From NCBI GenBank assembly GCA_032718475.1, contig JAUCBJ010005417.1, positions 1 to 32,450 of the forward strand: a DNA stretch of 32,450 nt, in the 5' to 3' direction. Below the pieces are notes generated by a model that ran no database searches, was not told where the DNA came from, and was given only the letters and a program-made list of their open reading frames with translations. Positions 19,301 to 27,093 of the stretch are shown here, one piece after another (within the stretch, counting starts at the first letter, position 1; every line of letters begins with the position of its first letter). The position numbers were made by a program, and so were the translations under genes. This DNA is from Nemertoderma westbladi (taxonomy: Eukaryota; Xenacoelomorpha; Nemertodermatida; Nemertodermatidae).

Positions 19301-21617
19301 GGGCTATGTATCGTATATAGCAAGGATATACGATCCCCTAGGCCTAGCATCCCCATTATTAGTCACGGGAAAACAGATACTCAAGAGAGTATACAAATTG
19401 AAAGATGAGTGGGACGTAGAGGTACAAGAAGAAATCAAGAAACAGTGGAGTAAGTGGACAGGAGACTTGGAGAAGATGGGAACATACAACATGCCTCGAG
19501 TGTATTTCCCGGATGGGAACATGACGAGTCTGGACCTACACATGTTCTCCGATGCGTCGTTGGAGGCGTACGGAGTGGCACTCTATTTAGTACAACGAGA
19601 GGGGGCTCATAAGCCCAGACTAGCCTTTAGCAAAGCAAAGTCAACGCCGCCAGATTCAGCATCAGTTCCCAAGTTAGAATTGACAGCTGCGAGACTAGGA
19701 GTTAGAGCCACAGCCTACCTAGTGGATACTATTCCCAACATAGTGGAGACACACTACTGGACGGACTCCATGGTAGTGCTTGGTTGGCTACATAACGAAA
19801 GGACGAGATACCCGATATTCGTCGCAAATAGAGTGGACGAAATAAGGGCGACCACAGAACTGGAAAGGTGGCACTACTGCCCAACAGACGAAAACCCAGC
19901 GGACTTGTTGTCGAGGGGCGTGGTACGCCACACTTTCTTGAAGAAGGAAGTATTGTGGCAACATGGGCCACAATTTCTGAGCGATAAGGAGGCCTGGCCG
20001 CCGATGAGAAAGGTGGATCCGGGCTCAGAAGTAGTGTCAGAGGGAGAAGAGGGAGATTCAGAGGGAGAAGAGATATACTCCCAAATGGTGAGGGAGATTA
20101 GGGACGTGCAACCAAGAGGAGAAATGTGCGATGACCCGACGGATAAACTCCTCAGCTACAGTTCTAGTTGGTATAAGACCAAGAAACTAGTGGCGTACTG
20201 GAGAGCCTTCGGGAATTTCCTTGCGGGAGTTGGCAAGGACAAGAAGATCAGAACAACCATAGATCTGGAAGGAGCGGCCAAGGCAGTGATCCGCTATGAA
20301 CAACGGAAGAACTATGGCGACGAGGTGGAACGCGTCGGTAACCAACAGCACCTCCGACGGGACAGCGAGTTGATTACGCTGTCGCCACAACTCAATGACG
20401 ACGGGATTCTAGTAATGAATTCTAGGGTGGGATACAACAACAGCATAGTCGTACCACCGAAACCCATCATCATTCCCACAGGATCGCCAATAGTCCACCA
20501 GATTATCTGGGACTCCCACAAATCGATATTGCATGGGGGCACCAACCGAACCCTCACAGAGATAAGGAGGACCTATTGGGTCAAACAATTGAGGAAGAAG
20601 GTAAAAGCGGTAGTGGGGCAGTGCCAGACCTGCCGACGAGCGAAGAAGGAGCGAGCCGTACAGGAGATGGCGCCACTACCGGCGAGTAGGGTAAGACAGC
20701 ACGACCCGCCATTTACGCATTGCGGTGTGGACATGTTCAGGCCGATAAAGATCAAAGTGATGCGACACACGGAGAAACGCTACGGCATCATCTTCGTATG
20801 CAACAACACACGGGCGGTAGGGATAGAACTCGCCCAAGATGCAACCGCATCAGCATTTATTAATGCCTTAGAAAGGTTTAGAGACCGCAAAGGTGGGACG
20901 ATCGCAGTGATATACAGCGACAATGGCACCATCTTTGTGGGCGCAGAGAGTGAGATGGCAGAGGCCTTGGACATCTTGGAGGGAGAAGAAGTCAGGGCAG
21001 CCATGAGACGACGACAAGTAAAGTGGGAGAGAAGGACGCCGTATGCACCACATACACTAGGATGCGTCGAGAGACTGGTGGGCAGTTCAAAGCGTCTAAT
21101 GACGAAGCTAATGAACACCCACATGGTCACTGAAGACGTCTTACGGACAGTGCTTGCGAAGTGCGAGGGTATCATTAATAGCAGACCGCTATATCCGGAG
21201 AATGATGACCCTGAGTCATTAGACGTGCTGACGCCTAGCCATTTTCTGATGGAGAGGCCAGCGACCATCGATATGCGGGGTGTAGACCCAGATGACATAC
21301 ACTCCCGCCAAAGTTGGAAAGTCGCTAAAGCAATAAGCGCAGAGTATTGGAGGAGGTGGGTCGAGGAATACCTACCCACACTCCATAAAAGAAGCAAGTG
21401 GAGGAAGCCAAATAGGGAGTTAAGAAAGGGAGATCTCGTAATCGTTATGGATGATACTATCATCAACAACCAATGGCGGTTGGCGAGAGTCGGGGGCACT
21501 TACTCCGATGAGGACGGAAGAGTCCGATCGGTAGAAGTGCGGATAGGTGGTAAGATAGGTGCGAAGGACAGAAAAACCTACAGGAGAGCTGTAGGGAAAT
21601 GCTGTCTGCTAGAATGA
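16227..21617 (+). CDS. LTR element ORF3: Gag-Pol polyprotein (BEL/Pao)
   Basis: It is open from GTG 16227, just after TAG, to TGA 21615-21617 (1,796 codons). No ATG lies near the start, so entry from ORF2 by a -1 shift in 16227-16341 is likely. Domains by residue: DUF1759-like Gag about 100-260; zinc knuckles C399-x2-H-x4-H-x4-C412 and C433-x2-C-x4-H-x4-C446; protease D498-S-G; RT with D801, D842 and Y921-V-D-D924; RNase H D1109, E1151, D1180, D1226; integrase HHCC (H1431, H1436, C1466, C1469) and D1502, D1565, E1615; DUF5641-like C-terminus about 1690-1790. All catalytic residues I look for are present and no stop interrupts the frame, so enzymatic capacity looks intact. Confidence 0.93.
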   Translation: MYGPQYININPSTKHTGGGGGGGQGDIPPSQYQQYTPIGARTTRPLDENRSCDTEIWRGPLPPMTYPSQRKSRNRTDEPHQTGETMQHPSNPLEAQAMGMATLIDALKTRIELPPVEPFKFDGSRPEEYLQFRRMYSNEILTKNLTQAECLKYLQVYTGGPAYDIVRQYQGIEGGFTTAWRALDREYGHPAKIIRQTLRGITSGGLQDNPVSIKTFANKVEKALIVLKTLDAPYELNASNNITTIAQALPNWLRNKWRKIAFSTRDRKGAEPGLEEMSSFLNYEAELITDPVYSEDSLGKGPKTDYHRPKPEHNTSNALPRLRQSLPYAATQGTASPQLAEDEITPWNGQGNNNNTNKYNPSTSSRPNPNNKNSRDFGTNATAIRNALYKEGYDPKSKCQLHANALHQTMNCRYWQALPRQDQIDYALSNKICSRCVMSGHRARECKEKPVKFGQRRGQTMATSTVGAKKRGTVLLGVVPVRVIGEGNRSVTTLMLVDSGAAFTLVEEWVAEEIGLRTRPSRMAVTTISSKDEILEMRTGRCAIAAVAPGCDYGATIDPIQVIESININARRPTNIEVEQYKFLDDIDFSIPDVDVRKVSIIVGMDCPTAHERMQTVFGEDKQSDPVAILTPFGWTLSGPIKSKIPFRMSETSGCMFAGTMQEMGDEGAEEQLKRLLRQDFEGLKETGVGTSVEDKQALQSVEESMTCDEGRYTIGMVWKLPKIPLPDNRGMVLTRLRKLKQTLKRSPEKNEYIHRTIKKYVEKGWAVELPVDEPNTDRTYYLPLHVALDPKKGKLRMVVDASAKTDRKCLNDYLLEGPNIYNSGIEVLLRFRNGKHAFTCDIEGMFNQVRVTKEDSDSQRFLWYNGEEEPSIIPAYKMVVQNMGAKSSSFTTTMAVRDTVKGKEDRYSTRAVDMIRRGFYVDDGMESGNTVKEILDTGREVRDILKGSGFNLTKFQSSSEEFIKAIEDKRPESTMDNPTTAKGQDMAIKRTESQQKALGIVWDRETDELKYQLSQEGADIHTKRGYVSYIARIYDPLGLASPLLVTGKQILKRVYKLKDEWDVEVQEEIKKQWSKWTGDLEKMGTYNMPRVYFPDGNMTSLDLHMFSDASLEAYGVALYLVQREGAHKPRLAFSKAKSTPPDSASVPKLELTAARLGVRATAYLVDTIPNIVETHYWTDSMVVLGWLHNERTRYPIFVANRVDEIRATTELERWHYCPTDENPADLLSRGVVRHTFLKKEVLWQHGPQFLSDKEAWPPMRKVDPGSEVVSEGEEGDSEGEEIYSQMVREIRDVQPRGEMCDDPTDKLLSYSSSWYKTKKLVAYWRAFGNFLAGVGKDKKIRTTIDLEGAAKAVIRYEQRKNYGDEVERVGNQQHLRRDSELITLSPQLNDDGILVMNSRVGYNNSIVVPPKPIIIPTGSPIVHQIIWDSHKSILHGGTNRTLTEIRRTYWVKQLRKKVKAVVGQCQTCRRAKKERAVQEMAPLPASRVRQHDPPFTHCGVDMFRPIKIKVMRHTEKRYGIIFVCNNTRAVGIELAQDATASAFINALERFRDRKGGTIAVIYSDNGTIFVGAESEMAEALDILEGEEVRAAMRRRQVKWERRTPYAPHTLGCVERLVGSSKRLMTKLMNTHMVTEDVLRTVLAKCEGIINSRPLYPENDDPESLDVLTPSHFLMERPATIDMRGVDPDDIHSRQSWKVAKAISAEYWRRWVEEYLPTLHKRSKWRKPNRELRKGDLVIVMDDTIINNQWRLARVGGTYSDEDGRVRSVEVRIGGKIGAKDRKTYRRAVGKCCLLE
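16278..16294. repeat. 17-nt G run at the ORF2/ORF3 frame change
   Basis: The run lies inside the 115-bp overlap of ORF2 and ORF3. Both frames read it as Gly. One additional G would put the ORF2 frame in register with ORF3. It is the most likely slip site or indel site. Confidence 0.8.
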
Positions 21618-21779
21618 GCACCTTAGTGGAGTTAGAAAAGAGTTTAGTCGTCCAAGATTTGGACTGAGGGGGGTGGGATTGAGGGCGAGACGCCCTTCCC
21701 ACACAAAAAAATAGAAAATAAAAATAAAAATAATAAGTACATAGTAGGTACGCAGTTAGTAGGCAGAAGTTAGTTAAGA
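21618..21779 (+). other. Spacer after pol
   Basis: A short non-coding segment after the Pol stop. It turns A-rich (AAAAAAATAGAAAATAAAAATAA-like, about 21705-21735) before the hairpin array begins. The A-rich patch includes AATAAA-like words, but it is not at a transcript end expected for an LTR element. Confidence 0.5.
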
Positions 21780-22369
21780 GGTACGTAGTACCTAGTTAGT
21801 TAGTTAGTTAGGAGGTACGTAGTACCGATAGTTAGAGAGTTAGAGGGTACGTAAGTACCGCTAGTTAGTTAGAGTTAGAGGGTACGTAAGTACCGCTAGT
21901 TAGTTAGAGAGTTAGAGGGTACGTAAGTACCGTTAGTTAGTTAGAGAGTTAGAGGGTACGTAAGTACCGCTAGTTAGTTAGAGTTAGAGGGTACGTAAGT
22001 ACCGCTAGTTAGTTAGAGTTAGAGGGTACGTAATACCGCTAGTTAGTTAGAGAGTTAGAGGGTACGTAAGTACCGTTAGTTAGTTAGAGAGTTAGAGGGT
22101 ACGTAAGTACCGCTAGTTAGTTAGAGAGTTAGAGGGTACGTAAGTACCGTTAGTTAGTTAGAGAAGAGTTAGAATTAGAGGGTACGTAGTACCGTTAGTT
22201 AGAGAAGAGTTAGAGGGTACGTAGTACCGTTAGTTAGAGAAGAGTTAGGAGGTACGTAGTACCGTTAGGTAGAGAGTTAGAGGGTACATAGTACCGTTAG
22301 GTAGAGAGTTAGAGGGTACGTAGTACCGTTAGTTAGAGAGAAAGTAAGAGTTAGAGGGTACGTAGTACC
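21780..22369 (+). repeat. Array of about 17 mini-hairpins, GGTAC-loop-GTACC
   Basis: Tandem, irregular units of 32-50 bp each hold a palindrome linked by TTAGTTAGTTAGAGAGTTAGAG-like spacers. In the first part (21846-22148) most units are GGTAC-GTAA-GTACC, which as RNA is a 5-bp stem with a GNRA (GUAA) tetraloop. At 21780, 21814 and from 22181 on the loop is three bases, GTA or ATA. One unit (22025) has lost a G in the stem. The array is non-coding and lies between pol and the right LTR, so genomic RNA would carry it. A function in packaging or stability is only a guess. Confidence 0.85.
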
Positions 22370-22652
22370 GTTAGTTAGAGAGAGAGTAAGAGGTAGAAGG
22401 GTATATAAGATATAGATATTAGTTAGCAGTTAGTAGCGAGAGGGGGGCATATGAGTACAGTTGGATAGATCGTGTAGGCCGCGCGACATATACTGCTGTA
22501 CTGCACAGGCCCACAGAGTAGGCCAGAATGTGGATTAGGAGATAGAATAACCCATAGGCAGTAGCAAGTAATAGGAAACAGTAAGGTAGTAGGATTGAAA
22601 TTAAATCAAAATAAAATTAGAATAAGAATAGGGCTAAGAAGGGGAACAAATT
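22370..22652 (+). other. Non-coding spacer of the LTR element
   Basis: The hairpin array decays into purine-rich DNA. I find no gene. The stretch at 22560-22650 is rich in AGTAAGAATAG-like words. Confidence 0.4.
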
Positions 22653-22859
22653 ATGGTAACAGTAGTAAGAATAGGCAATAACTCAGAAATTCAGAAAGAG
22701 ATAGGCCATCGAACTGAACTTAAACCACCTAAACCCATCACTCATCACGTTTGCGCCTTGGCAAGGCACCACCTACGGGTGAGCGATCGGGCAGAGTTCG
22801 AGATGGCAGGCAAACTTGTGAGAGAGGAGAGAAGCAGAGGAGAGGGAGGAGGAAGCTAG
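22653..22859 (+). CDS. Small ORF downstream of pol (68 aa), function unknown
   Basis: It has an ATG start (ATTATGG) and ends at TAG 22857-22859. The peptide begins MVTVVRIGNNSEIQKEIG, has HHVCALARHH in the middle and a Glu/Arg/Gly tail. I recognise no domain. It could be the leader of the zinc-knuckle frame that follows in another frame, or a chance ORF. An env-like signal or membrane segment is not visible. Confidence 0.25.
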   Translation: MVTVVRIGNNSEIQKEIGHRTELKPPKPITHHVCALARHHLRVSDRAEFEMAGKLVREERSRGEGGGS

Positions 22860-22887
22860 GGCGCAGAGCTACGGCTTCGAGGAATAA

Positions 22888-23697
22888 GCAGCCTTTGACG
22901 AACTTCGTTGGGCTTCGTCAGGGAGTTCGGGGGAGTCTCTAGGGAAAGAACTGGGGTGGACGGTGGGATCACCGAAACAGTCGACGTCGGGATTGCAAGC
23001 GATGCCCATACCAGCGGGTGCCAAGGGCGAACAACCGCAAAGGAAGTTAAGGGAGCTAGAGGGATGGAGAGCTACGGGCGAGAGCCAAGGCGGGAAGGGA
23101 CATAGTGGGTCCACCGGGATACCGGGGTTGGGACCACTGCGAGAGGAGGACGGGGACGACGGCGAGTTCGGAGAGATGCCGCCCATCGAGAGGATAGGTT
23201 ACTCGGACACGGACTGGGTTGGCGGGAGGGTGGTGACGGCCAGTGGGGCGAGAGCCTTCTGGGACAAACCCGGCAAGCGGGCCTGGGTGCACGAGGAGCC
23301 GGCGATGGATTTCGCCGGGTGCACTATCAGGTTGGGCAAGCAACCGGGGACGACACCACGGGTAGTACTCGGAGAGACGATGCCCGGGAGGGGCGAGGAG
23401 ATCGACGTAGACAGGGACGCTAACGTCTAGAAGTTTGCCTATCAGCGACTCCACAGACCGCGGAGATCGCTTGGGATGAAAGACGACGTGGGGCGGGAGA
23501 CATTGGTACTCGGTTGCGGCTACTGTGGGAGACAGACCCACTAGGAAAGGAGCTGCTTGTACCGGTTCCAGAAAGGGACCAGCTGTCTCTACTGCCACGA
23601 GACGAGCCACAGGATGGGAGCGTGTCCACGGTTGCAGAACCGATGTCCGAAGTGCAACTTTCGGGGACACCACGGACGCCAAGGAGGGATGGACTGA
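22888..23697 (+). pseudogene. Post-pol zinc-knuckle ORF interrupted by amber codons
   Basis: One frame, open from 22888 (after TAA 22885-22887), runs to TGA 23695-23697 but is broken by TAG at 23428-23430 and 23542-23544. The part before the first TAG has a folded-looking region with IGYSDTDWVGGRVV and FAGCTIRLG. After it come three evenly spaced zinc knuckles: C(23515)-x2-C-x4-H-x4-C(23554), with the second TAG inside it; C(23584)-x2-C-x4-H-x4-C(23623); and C(23644)-x2-C-x4-H(23668), whose last Cys is Gly. The knuckles are 23 and 20 residues apart. This shows a former nucleic-acid-binding gene, separate from the Gag knuckles in ORF3. It is either decaying or expressed by readthrough. No ATG start is evident. 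Confidence 0.6.
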
Positions 23698-23711
23698 GGC
23701 TTTGATGTAGT

Positions 23712-23739
23712 GCGCCTGGAAGGCGCCACGTGAGACGTG
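23712..23739 (+). other. Two tandem GC-rich hairpins
   Basis: GCGCC-TGGAA-GGCGC (23712-23726) is followed without a gap by CACGT-GAG-ACGTG (23727-23739). They begin 14 nt after the final stop of the zinc-knuckle frame. They could block degradation or mark the 3' UTR; no U-run follows. Confidence 0.6.
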
Positions 23740-24322
23740 CGAACTATGTACAAATTTAATTAATGTGAATAATCATATAAGTACAATTTGTATGTACGTA
23801 CGTAGCAATCAGTAATCTACAAATATATACGTTCGGAGTAAGTACTATAGTCATACAACCTTTCTCAATTAGCTACTGGGACTGGGGGGTAAACTGACTA
23901 TGGCACTATGGACGAGACACCAGACAATTTCACACTTCTTGAGTGCGACGGCACAAGAGGGGGGGGAGATTCGTCAGGAGGGATGAGGTAGTCAAAGTAG
24001 GGTTGAGGGAAGGAGTAATGGTGCGAAGTGTGGAGAGAGTGCGGACGCAATTCTAGTGTGGGGGGGGGGGAGAATAAGAGGCTGAGTGAGGGACGAGGAG
24101 GTCCGAGTGTATGAGAGAGTTAGGGTGAGAGTGAAGAAGAGATAGGGCGAAAGTGTTGGGGAAACAAAGGTCGCGTGAGAGGTGAGCGCGATCGGCCCGA
24201 CATGGGACGCCAGGCACACAGGGTAGCGTTATCATACCCATAGGGAGCGGCCTGGAAAGCCGGCTCCGAGAGAAAAGAATTCCACCCCACACCCGGCGGG
24301 ATTGTAGCGCACTTTTTGGTTG
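23740..24322 (+). other. 3' non-coding region of the LTR element
   Basis: I find no gene. It includes an AT-rich stretch (23740-23870), a GA-rich stretch with an 11-G run at 24060-24070, and the segment CACCCGGCGGGATTGTAGCGC just before the terminal stem-loop. Confidence 0.45.
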
Positions 24323-24360
24323 ATGCTATCTTCTTACCGGGAAGATAGCATGGGGGGGAG
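24323..24360 (+). promoter_or_regulatory. Stem-loop plus polypurine tract before the 3' LTR
   Basis: ATGCTATCTTC (24323-24333), loop TTACCGG, GAAGATAGCAT (24341-24351) form a perfect 11-bp stem. The last base of the stem is followed by GGGGGGGAG (24352-24360), then the LTR starts with TG at 24361. The purine run is the expected plus-strand primer site. A stem directly against it is unusual and could shape RNase H cleavage. Confidence 0.8.
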
Positions 24361-24884
24361 TGTTAGCTTATTCAATCCCGCTAACACCCCATAAAGTTAA
24401 GCCGATAAGCAATATTGGGAGCCACGAGATTGGGTAATTAACCAACTCGTGCCACCCCAATAAGAATGGGAAGGAAACACACAATGAGGGTCAGGGGCCA
24501 AACCCCTAACCCAGAGAGAACAGGTGGAGTGAACGGGAACACTCCAAAGGGCGCCAACAAGGGTATCAACCAATCAGAGGGGGGAAAGGCATCGATTAGG
24601 TAGAGTAACAAGGCCAACCATGCAATATAGCCACTTGGCAGTAATCATATCAGTTCAGTTATCTCAGTGCAATATTGGTGCTAGTTTAGGTTAGATAGTT
24701 TAGCTAGGGAAGGACCGGGACTTTAGTTACCATATCCCGCCTTCCGTGTACAACAACCTATATCTATATCTTTATACCGATCATTATATACAACGAACAA
24801 CAGGAACTCATTTACTCTTTACACACGGCGGGGACGCGTGAACTAACACCGGATAAACCGGGATCCCTCTTGGATCCCGTCACA
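24361..24884 (+). repeat. 3' LTR
   Basis: It is the same length as the left LTR and has A instead of G at 24620 and 24732; I find no other difference. Followed by the GGTAT target duplication. Confidence 0.95.
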
Positions 24885-24889
24885 GGTAT
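24885..24889. repeat. BEL/Pao target-site duplication, right copy
   Basis: GGTAT, identical to 12404-12408. On the minus strand it lies in an RT codon run reading through PTAIGNT of the older element. Confidence 0.93.
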
Positions 24890-26225
24890 TGCCTATGGCG
24901 GTTGGCCAGATGCCACCGAAAATCTTTGTAAATGCTAGCAGATTGGCTCCGAAGTAAGTTGGTCCAATTTTATCTGGAACTTTCCCGGCATGTGTTATGC
25001 CAATGAATTTCGCGACGGCACCCAGAAGACGATTTCCAGACACCCCAGAGGTGGGGCCGGTGAGATCTTTTAATATCTGAGGTCTCATACCGTTGAGCCC
25101 GCCGGCGCTGCCGCTGGGGAATGAGGCTATTAGGTTCCTGGCTTCCGAGGTAGTGCAAGGTGGTGGAACAGATTCTGTAGGAGGAGCCGGTTGAGCTCGG
25201 TCATCGGGTCGAGGTGGGTGTTTAAGTCGTAGTAACTCACTGGTTTGTGGGTTGTGCGGTGCCATTGAATCAGCCAAGGAGGCGAGGCGTATGGCTCCCT
25301 TCACATCCCCATCTTCAATTTTTTTCTCTACAGAAGTTGCGAGATGGGCTAGTTCGTCCTTCTTATCATATGGTTTGCGAATTAGGGTTTTTGGGTCTGA
25401 TGTTTGAGGTCTCTGAAGCCGTTGATACACCGGTTGATCTGCGAGGCTAAAGATCCCTGGTGTCGATGGCCACCCCGTTTGGGAGCTTCTAGACAGTAAT
25501 GGCTGACAAGGAGTAACTTCTTCCACCCTACGATATCTGAAGGGTTATCTGTGATTGATGATAAAATATCAGAGTAAAGGTTAGCAAGGTTGTTCCTTGA
25601 TGCCTTTGGTACTCGTTTTAGCTGCCTGGTCCTGTTTTTCAGAATGAGATTCAAAATATCCCTTGCGTCTTCATCGGGTTCATTGTGTGATGGTACCTGT
25701 GATAGATTAGGTGATGGTTGTCGGGCACTGGGTCTGGGATCTCCAGAACTAGGGCACCTGCGAGATCTAGGGCCGTGAACTCTTATCATATCGTTCGTGT
25801 TGACTGCGACCATTTTACCACAGCTTGGTACACTGAGATCCTCCAGCCCGAGGCAGTTGACTACTTTGGCTGATATCGTTATCCGGGTTAGAGTTGGAGT
25901 ATGACTCAAGCTGGTGGAGGAGGTACTCTCGAAATACCTGGATGGAGTCATCATTAATTCCACTGAGTGACCCAATGCTCATCTTTGCGAATCGGCATAA
26001 GTAGACCCCGCATTGATGTCGATTGTGCTGCAGTTTTCCCAGAGGTTTATCTACGGTGATAACAGGCTTCAGAATTTTGAGCCGCTCAGCTTCTTGGGTG
26101 GCCCACGCTTTTACTGCCGCAATAAGTTGTGGGTTTTCGTGTCCGACCGATTCAAAATAACGAATCTTGCTCGTTGTTGAGTGAAAAACTGCGGGGCTTT
26201 GCAGTTTACCTCCATGTGAGTAATA
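24885..26225 (-). pseudogene. RT-endonuclease retroelement, 5' half (zinc finger, N-terminal RT)
   Basis: Read on the minus strand in three frames. 26225-25815 is an open stretch with no ATG at its head that contains QLIAAVKAWATQEAERLK and a Cys/His patch HRHQCGVYLCRF. 25900-25382 continues in another frame with a zinc-finger-like CGK..RVHGP..RRC motif (about 25820-25750) and KRVPKASRNNL (about 25620). A frameshift near 25400-25440 leads to 25435-24885, with the linker and the first RT motifs (NGMRPQILKDLTG, GVSGNRLLG, IWPTAIGNT). At GGTAT the LTR element interrupts; the RT continues in the same frame at 12408. At least two frameshifts make it dead. The order fits the 3' half at 10468-12408. 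Confidence 0.7.
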
Positions 26226-26247
26226 CTAGGGTTTCACTAAAATCCCC

Positions 26248-26310
26248 GGTTACAGAAAGGCTGGAACTAACCAAAACAATAAACGAACTATTATATGTAC
26301 AGGTTAAAGG
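26248..26310. repeat. Dispersed core repeat, copy 3
   Basis: CGGTTACAG, then TAACCAAAACAATAAAC (26268-26284), then ACAGGTTA, as in the elements at 1603-1742 and 2607-2793. Here I cannot find flanking inverted repeats. It lies 23 bp upstream of the retroelement's 5' frame. Confidence 0.6.
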
Positions 26311-26718
26311 AATAAGGGCTATAAAACATTAAATAAGGAGAAATTAAAAAATATAAATTCTTCTTATTGAAATTCATTAAAATTTCAACCGAAAAAGTGA
26401 AAACCTTTCTATTCTTCACATGGGTAATTTGAAAGTACTTAAAATAAGTTTAATTAAATGAAATAATTAATATAGTTATTCCCCATTACAAACTGTTTAA
26501 AATAACAATACAATGGTGGGCTATGTAAAAAAATATCCGAATTCGCCCTATGGAAAATAACCAGTTATTAATCCCATCCCGCTTTTGGTAGCTTAGTTAC
26601 GGCCAATCAATTAGAATATAATAATAAAATATAAAATATTCGCATATTAATAGGTTCCATCCACTAGCTACCATGGTTACAATTCACAACCACTTTGTTT
26701 AGAACTTATTACAGAGTT
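26311..26718. other. AT-rich non-coding DNA
   Basis: No gene or clear repeat is seen. It carries words related to the neighbouring repeats (AATAACCAGTTATTAATCCC near 26559). Confidence 0.5.
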
Positions 26719-26965
26719 GTTGTCACCCTTTACTCCCAGTTATCTTCTAGTTATCCCCCATGGTAAAATAACTATTAGTTCTATGGGTAACCTGGCAACC
26801 CAGTTATCCACCCATGGGAAGATAACTATTCGTTCTATGGGTAACATGGCAACCATTATTACATCAGGCCGCAGTTTCCAGAAACTCTTCTGTAGGTACA
26901 GTACCGGTATCACCAATATTAGTGTTAGTTTCAGTTTGCATACCAATATACTGTACCGGTATTGT
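26719..26965. repeat. 247-bp direct repeat, copy A
   Basis: It is about 95% identical by eye to 28598-28844 (1,879 bp away, same orientation). It begins GTTGTCACCCTTTACTCCC and ends CCGGTATTGT. Inside are two tandem 53-bp units (CAGTTATCC...CCATGG...ATAACTATTAGTTCTATGGGTAAC..GGCAAC type). The copies differ by small indels. There is no coding content. It may be a TRIM-like terminal repeat, a MITE pair or a segmental duplication. Confidence 0.8.
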
Positions 26966-27093
26966 CAGACAAGCAGACAGTAGGCACCAACCTTTTTCAT
27001 TAACAAAGGTTGTATAAAAATTTACAAAAGTTATGTTCGCTTTAATCGGTTTGCATACCATCAGTTTTGCTCACTAATATGCTACTACAGTAA

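Larger units (their letters stand above)
12409..24884 (+). mobile_element. BEL/Pao-class LTR retrotransposon, 12,476 bp
   Basis: The element is bounded by 524-bp LTRs that start TG and end CA, flanked by GGTAT on both sides. The LTRs differ at only two sites that I find by reading (G12668/A24620 and G12780/A24732, both CG in the left copy and CA in the right), about 0.4%, so the insertion is recent. The order DUF1759-type Gag, zinc knuckles, aspartic protease, RT, RNase H, integrase, DUF5641 in ORF3 identifies the BEL/Pao class. At over 12 kb it is longer than the 6-9 kb usual for the class, because of 3.2 kb of extra ORFs before Gag and 2.7 kb between Pol and the right LTR. It is inserted in a minus-strand retroelement. 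Confidence 0.95.

Noticed and set aside
22653-23430. Envelope-like gene between pol and the 3' LTR
   Set aside because: No signal peptide, transmembrane segment or fusion-peptide-like stretch is visible; zinc knuckles point elsewhere.
23428-23544. TAG reassigned to an amino acid in this genome
   Set aside because: ORF2 ends at TAG and nothing supports a global code change; local decay or readthrough is simpler.
23992-24292. Minus-strand frames rich in Leu, Ser, Pro
   Set aside because: They are the complement of a GA-rich 3' non-coding stretch and have no motif.
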